Below, in pieces: positions 61,515 to 64,000 of a DNA stretch of 64,000 nt. A program made the translations under genes and the position numbers. This DNA is from Streptomyces rimosus. GTDB taxonomy: Bacteria; Actinomycetota; Actinomycetes; Streptomycetales; Streptomycetaceae. Position 1 is the stretch's first letter, and every line of letters starts with the position of its first letter. The stretch lies in contig NZ_CP023688.1 in the NCBI RefSeq assembly GCF_008704655.1, positions 2,232,001-2,296,000 on the forward strand. The letters run 5' to 3'. The notes under the pieces were generated by a model. That model saw only the letters and a program-made list of their open reading frames with translations, was not told the origin of the DNA and did not search any database.

Positions 61515-62525
61515 TCAGAGCGGGGCGAACAGCGAAGTCCGCCCCGCCTGCCACGCGTCGAGCAGGTGCCCGCCCAGCCGCTCCTCCAGCAGATCGGTTG
61601 CGGCGATGCCGAAGGCCACATCCGGCGCGAGGGCCGGTTCCTCGCGCAGCAGTCCCCGTACGACCTGGTGGCGCACCAGCTGTTCGTGCACGGCGTCGGC
61701 CTCGACGTGCTCGGCGTAGAAGTGCACGGCGGCCGGTCCGGCGTCCAGCCGCTCCAGCGCCTGCGCGAGGCGGCGCGAGCCGGGTGACGAGGTGACCTCC
61801 ACCCAGGCGAAGTGGCCGACCAGGGCGCCCCGGTGCGCGCGGTGCAATCCGAAGAGCGACATGAGGTTGTTGACGGCGAGCATCTGCCGTGGGCAGACGC
61901 CCAGGTAGTGGCCGTAGTCGGGGTCCAGGCCGAGATCGGCCAGGAGGTCGGCGAAGAGCCGCGCGTGCACCCGCTCCGCGCGCCCCGCCCCGAACTCGTC
62001 GTACTCCACCGCCATCATCCCGGCCTTGGCCTGGCCCCACAGGCGCGGCACCACCCACAGGTGGGGGTCGGCCTCCTTGAGGTGGTACAGGGACCGCTGG
62101 GCCGCGTACTCGCGCAGGTGCCACAGTTCGCCCTCGTCGCGCAGGAAGTACGACACGCCGGTGCCGTCGGCGGGCTCCACCAGCAGGCCGTCGAGCAGCT
62201 CGGTCACCTCGCCCGGCCGTGGGAGGTCCGCGCGCAGCGCGTCGAGGAAGCCCTTCTCCAGCGACGCCCGGAAGCGCAGCAGCTCCGGGTCCCACTCCCA
62301 GGTGTCGGGCACGGCGTCGAAGCCGCGGTAGTGCAGTTCGTAGCAGAGGGCCAGGGCGAGGTGGAGGTCGTCGCCGTACGGGTCGGCGGCGGCCACCGTA
62401 CGGGCGTCCGGCAGCCGTACGGTGCCGGGCGGCCGCTCCAGCGCGGAGACGACCGCCGCCGACAGGTCTCCGCGTGCCGGGGGGCGTCGCACGTCGCGGT
62501 CCTTCCCTTCACCCGACCGGGGCAT
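61515..62525 (-). CDS. Iron-containing redox enzyme, heme-oxygenase-like (HDO) fold
   Basis: A 336-residue all-helical protein of the group that includes heme-oxygenase-like diiron oxygenases and PqqC-like enzymes. Candidate metal ligands lie in MMAVEYDEFGAGRAERVHAR (Glu, His), HFYAEHVEADAVHEQLVRH (Glu, His) and GIAATDLLEERLGGHLLDAW. Characterised relatives (SznF, BesC, UndA) perform N-oxygenation or C-C cleavage with a transient diiron centre; most family members are unassigned. It converges on the CDGSH gene 16 bp away. Substrate unknown. Confidence 0.78.
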   Translation of the reverse strand: MPRSGEGKDRDVRRPPARGDLSAAVVSALERPPGTVRLPDARTVAAADPYGDDLHLALALCYELHYRGFDAVPDTWEWDPELLRFRASLEKGFLDALRADLPRPGEVTELLDGLLVEPADGTGVSYFLRDEGELWHLREYAAQRSLYHLKEADPHLWVVPRLWGQAKAGMMAVEYDEFGAGRAERVHARLFADLLADLGLDPDYGHYLGVCPRQMLAVNNLMSLFGLHRAHRGALVGHFAWVEVTSSPGSRRLAQALERLDAGPAAVHFYAEHVEADAVHEQLVRHQVVRGLLREEPALAPDVAFGIAATDLLEERLGGHLLDAWQAGRTSLFAPL

Positions 62526-62626
62526 GGTGTGCCGTGTGGCTCACGGGTGCCCCGGGCGTGCCGGGGAAAACGCGGGCGGCCCGTCCGTACGCACGGCGGG
62601 TGCCCTGCCCGTACGCCCTGCCGGGG

Positions 62627-63811
62627 TCACCCGGCCCGCCGCTCTTCCTCCTCCGGTTCGCCGGTCAGGTCCGAGCGGGCGAAGTTGGTCAGCTCGTACA
62701 GCAGCTGCTTCATCTCCACGAGCAGTTCGCCACCGGCAGCGGCGGCCGAGGGGTCGCCCAGCTGCCGGAACTCGTCCGCCAGCTCGTCGTACAGCTCCTG
62801 GGACCGGCGGCGGGCCGCGCGGTAGCGCTCTTCCGCTTCCGCCCGCTCGTGGTCGGCCAGCAGGTCCGCCTCGGCCTCGCAGAGCGTCGCCGCCTCGTCC
62901 GCGAGATCGGCGTAGCGCCGCAGGAACCCGGCGCCGGGCGTGGTCAGGCGGGCCCGGTCCCCGGAAGTGCCGGACAGGGTGCGGGTGATGGCCGCGAGGT
63001 GGTCGGCGGCGCGTTCCCACACGGCGTCGGCCTTCTCGGGCGGCGGTGGGGGCGGCCCGGTACGGCGCAGCCGGAAGCCGGGGTTGAAGCGGGAGCTCTC
63101 GGCGGTCCACTGCCGGGCGCTGGCCAGCGCTTGCAGCACCTGGCCGAGGCGGCGCGCGCGGTCGTGCCAGCCGGCCGCGTCCCTCGCGCTCCACTCCTCG
63201 TCGCGCAGTCCCCCGGCCATCGTCCGCAGCAGTTCGGCGGACTCCCGGGGCAGCCGCCGGAGCTGGTCGTGCACGTTGCGCAGGTGCACCGGCGGCAGGA
63301 CGAGGGCGTTGACGGCGACGCCGATGACCGCGCCGATCGCGGTCTCGACGAGCCGGTGGCCGACCTCGGTCAGGGAGTAGGCGCCGTAGGTGATGACGAA
63401 CAGGGCGGTGGTCGCCCCGTAGATGCCCTGGGCACCCAGTCTGCGGTGGGTGCCGACCAGCGTCATCACCGGCAGCACCAGAAGCATGGCGCCCAGCGTG
63501 CTGCCGTCGGTCGCGGCCATCGCGGCGGACGCGAGCAGCGCGCCGAGCACGATCACCACGAGCTGCTGGAGTCCGGAGCGCAGCGAGCGGTAGACGGTGG
63601 CGTCGACCAGCGCCAGCGCCGTCCAGGGCGCCATCAGGGCCAGCGGCGCGTTCAGCCACCAGCCCGTCAGCGCCCACGCGATGGTCGCCGCGCCGGCCGC
63701 CTTCAGCGACTGGACGACGGTGTCCCGCTCAGGGCCTGAGTGCCGTACCGCGGTCCGCACCGTACGGCCGACCGCCGTCGCCTCCCACCACAGCCGCCGC
63801 CACGCGGTCAT
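62627..63811 (-). CDS. FUSC-family inner membrane protein (aromatic acid exporter-like)
   Basis: A 394-residue protein with an N-terminal block of about six hydrophobic helices (TIAWALTGWWLNAPLALMAP, LVVIVLGALLASAAMAAT, LFVITYGAYSLTEVG, AIGAVIGVAVNALVLPP) and a long cytoplasmic helical C-terminus ending in an acidic tail. This is the half-size FUSC/ArAE layout associated with efflux of aromatic acids or other small metabolites. ATG 63811 has AAGG upstream; GTG 63853 would add 14 residues. It is alone on its strand here. Confidence 0.8.
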   Translation of the reverse strand: MTAWRRLWWEATAVGRTVRTAVRHSGPERDTVVQSLKAAGAATIAWALTGWWLNAPLALMAPWTALALVDATVYRSLRSGLQQLVVIVLGALLASAAMAATDGSTLGAMLLVLPVMTLVGTHRRLGAQGIYGATTALFVITYGAYSLTEVGHRLVETAIGAVIGVAVNALVLPPVHLRNVHDQLRRLPRESAELLRTMAGGLRDEEWSARDAAGWHDRARRLGQVLQALASARQWTAESSRFNPGFRLRRTGPPPPPPEKADAVWERAADHLAAITRTLSGTSGDRARLTTPGAGFLRRYADLADEAATLCEAEADLLADHERAEAEERYRAARRRSQELYDELADEFRQLGDPSAAAAGGELLVEMKQLLYELTNFARSDLTGEPEEEERRAG

Positions 63812-64000
63812 GGCCCGCACCTTCGCCAACTCCGCCTCCCGGGCCGCTCCCACGCTGGTCAGGGCCGGGCGGTGCCCGGTGGTCCGGCGCGCTGGGTACC
63901 CATGATCGGCGGGAGTAGTCGTACGGCGGGCGCGCGCCGCCCTCGAACACGTTCGCCGCCTTCTCGGCCGCCCGGGTGATCCCCGGCCCCCGTAAGGGTG
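63812..64000. other. Right-edge sequence, no assignable gene
   Basis: Both strands were read. Short open frames are present but none has a recognisable domain. The last 190 bp may contain the end of a further minus-strand gene whose start lies beyond the window. Confidence 0.4.

Overview
The window is very GC-rich, uses frequent GTG starts and four-base stop/start overlaps, and carries TTAGG/CCTAA iron boxes, LuxR/LysR/Crp regulators, Dpp-type transporters and a catechol NRPS. This points to a Streptomyces or close actinomycete chromosome, in an accessory region rich in specialised metabolism. No rRNA or tRNA gene and no CRISPR array was seen.

Layout. (1) 1-9.5 kb: an aromatic amino acid ammonia-lyase (cut by the left edge) and an acyl-CoA ligase face a + strand group of 5-aminolevulinate synthase (frameshifted), GNAT, Gfo/Idh oxidoreductase, MFS exporter and LysR regulator. 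This looks like a small natural-product locus of unknown product. (2) 9.4-15 kb: patchwork with an IS5-type transposase remnant, an AlkZ-like winged-helix protein, a Crp regulator, an orphan CheB domain, a response regulator missing its receiver, an APH(3')-type phosphotransferase and a membrane protein. (3) 15.0-26.6 kb: a tight ten-gene minus-strand operon. It encodes an ATP-grasp ligase, a DUF364 protein, an SbnA-like PLP enzyme, a dipeptide epimerase, an MFS exporter, a methyltransferase and a complete Dpp-type importer. A Fur-family (probably Zur) operator lies upstream. I read it as a candidate NRPS-independent zinc metallophore system and the most interesting feature of the window. (4) 26.8-37.1 kb: a secreted TAP-like peptidase, a small monooxygenase, a cyanase/carbonic anhydrase/CynR locus, a serine hydrolase, an SDR-type protein, and secreted or membrane proteins including a VWA protein. 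(5) 37.2-58.2 kb: a complete catecholate siderophore locus with DHB synthesis, free aryl carrier protein, a C-A-T-C-A-T-TE NRPS, exporter, esterase, permease, binding protein, ATPase and an M20 hydrolase. Four DmdR/IdeR-type iron boxes serve it. The predicted product is griseobactin-like (DHB, a basic residue, Thr). (6) 58.2-64 kb: an MGT-type glycosyltransferase, a 2OG-Fe(II) oxygenase, a PrmC-like methyltransferase, a CDGSH protein, a heme-oxygenase-fold iron enzyme and a FUSC-family protein.

Regions 3 and 5 thus place two metallophore systems, apparently under different metal sensors, next to each other. All family calls come from reading motifs in translated sequence; no database search was run.
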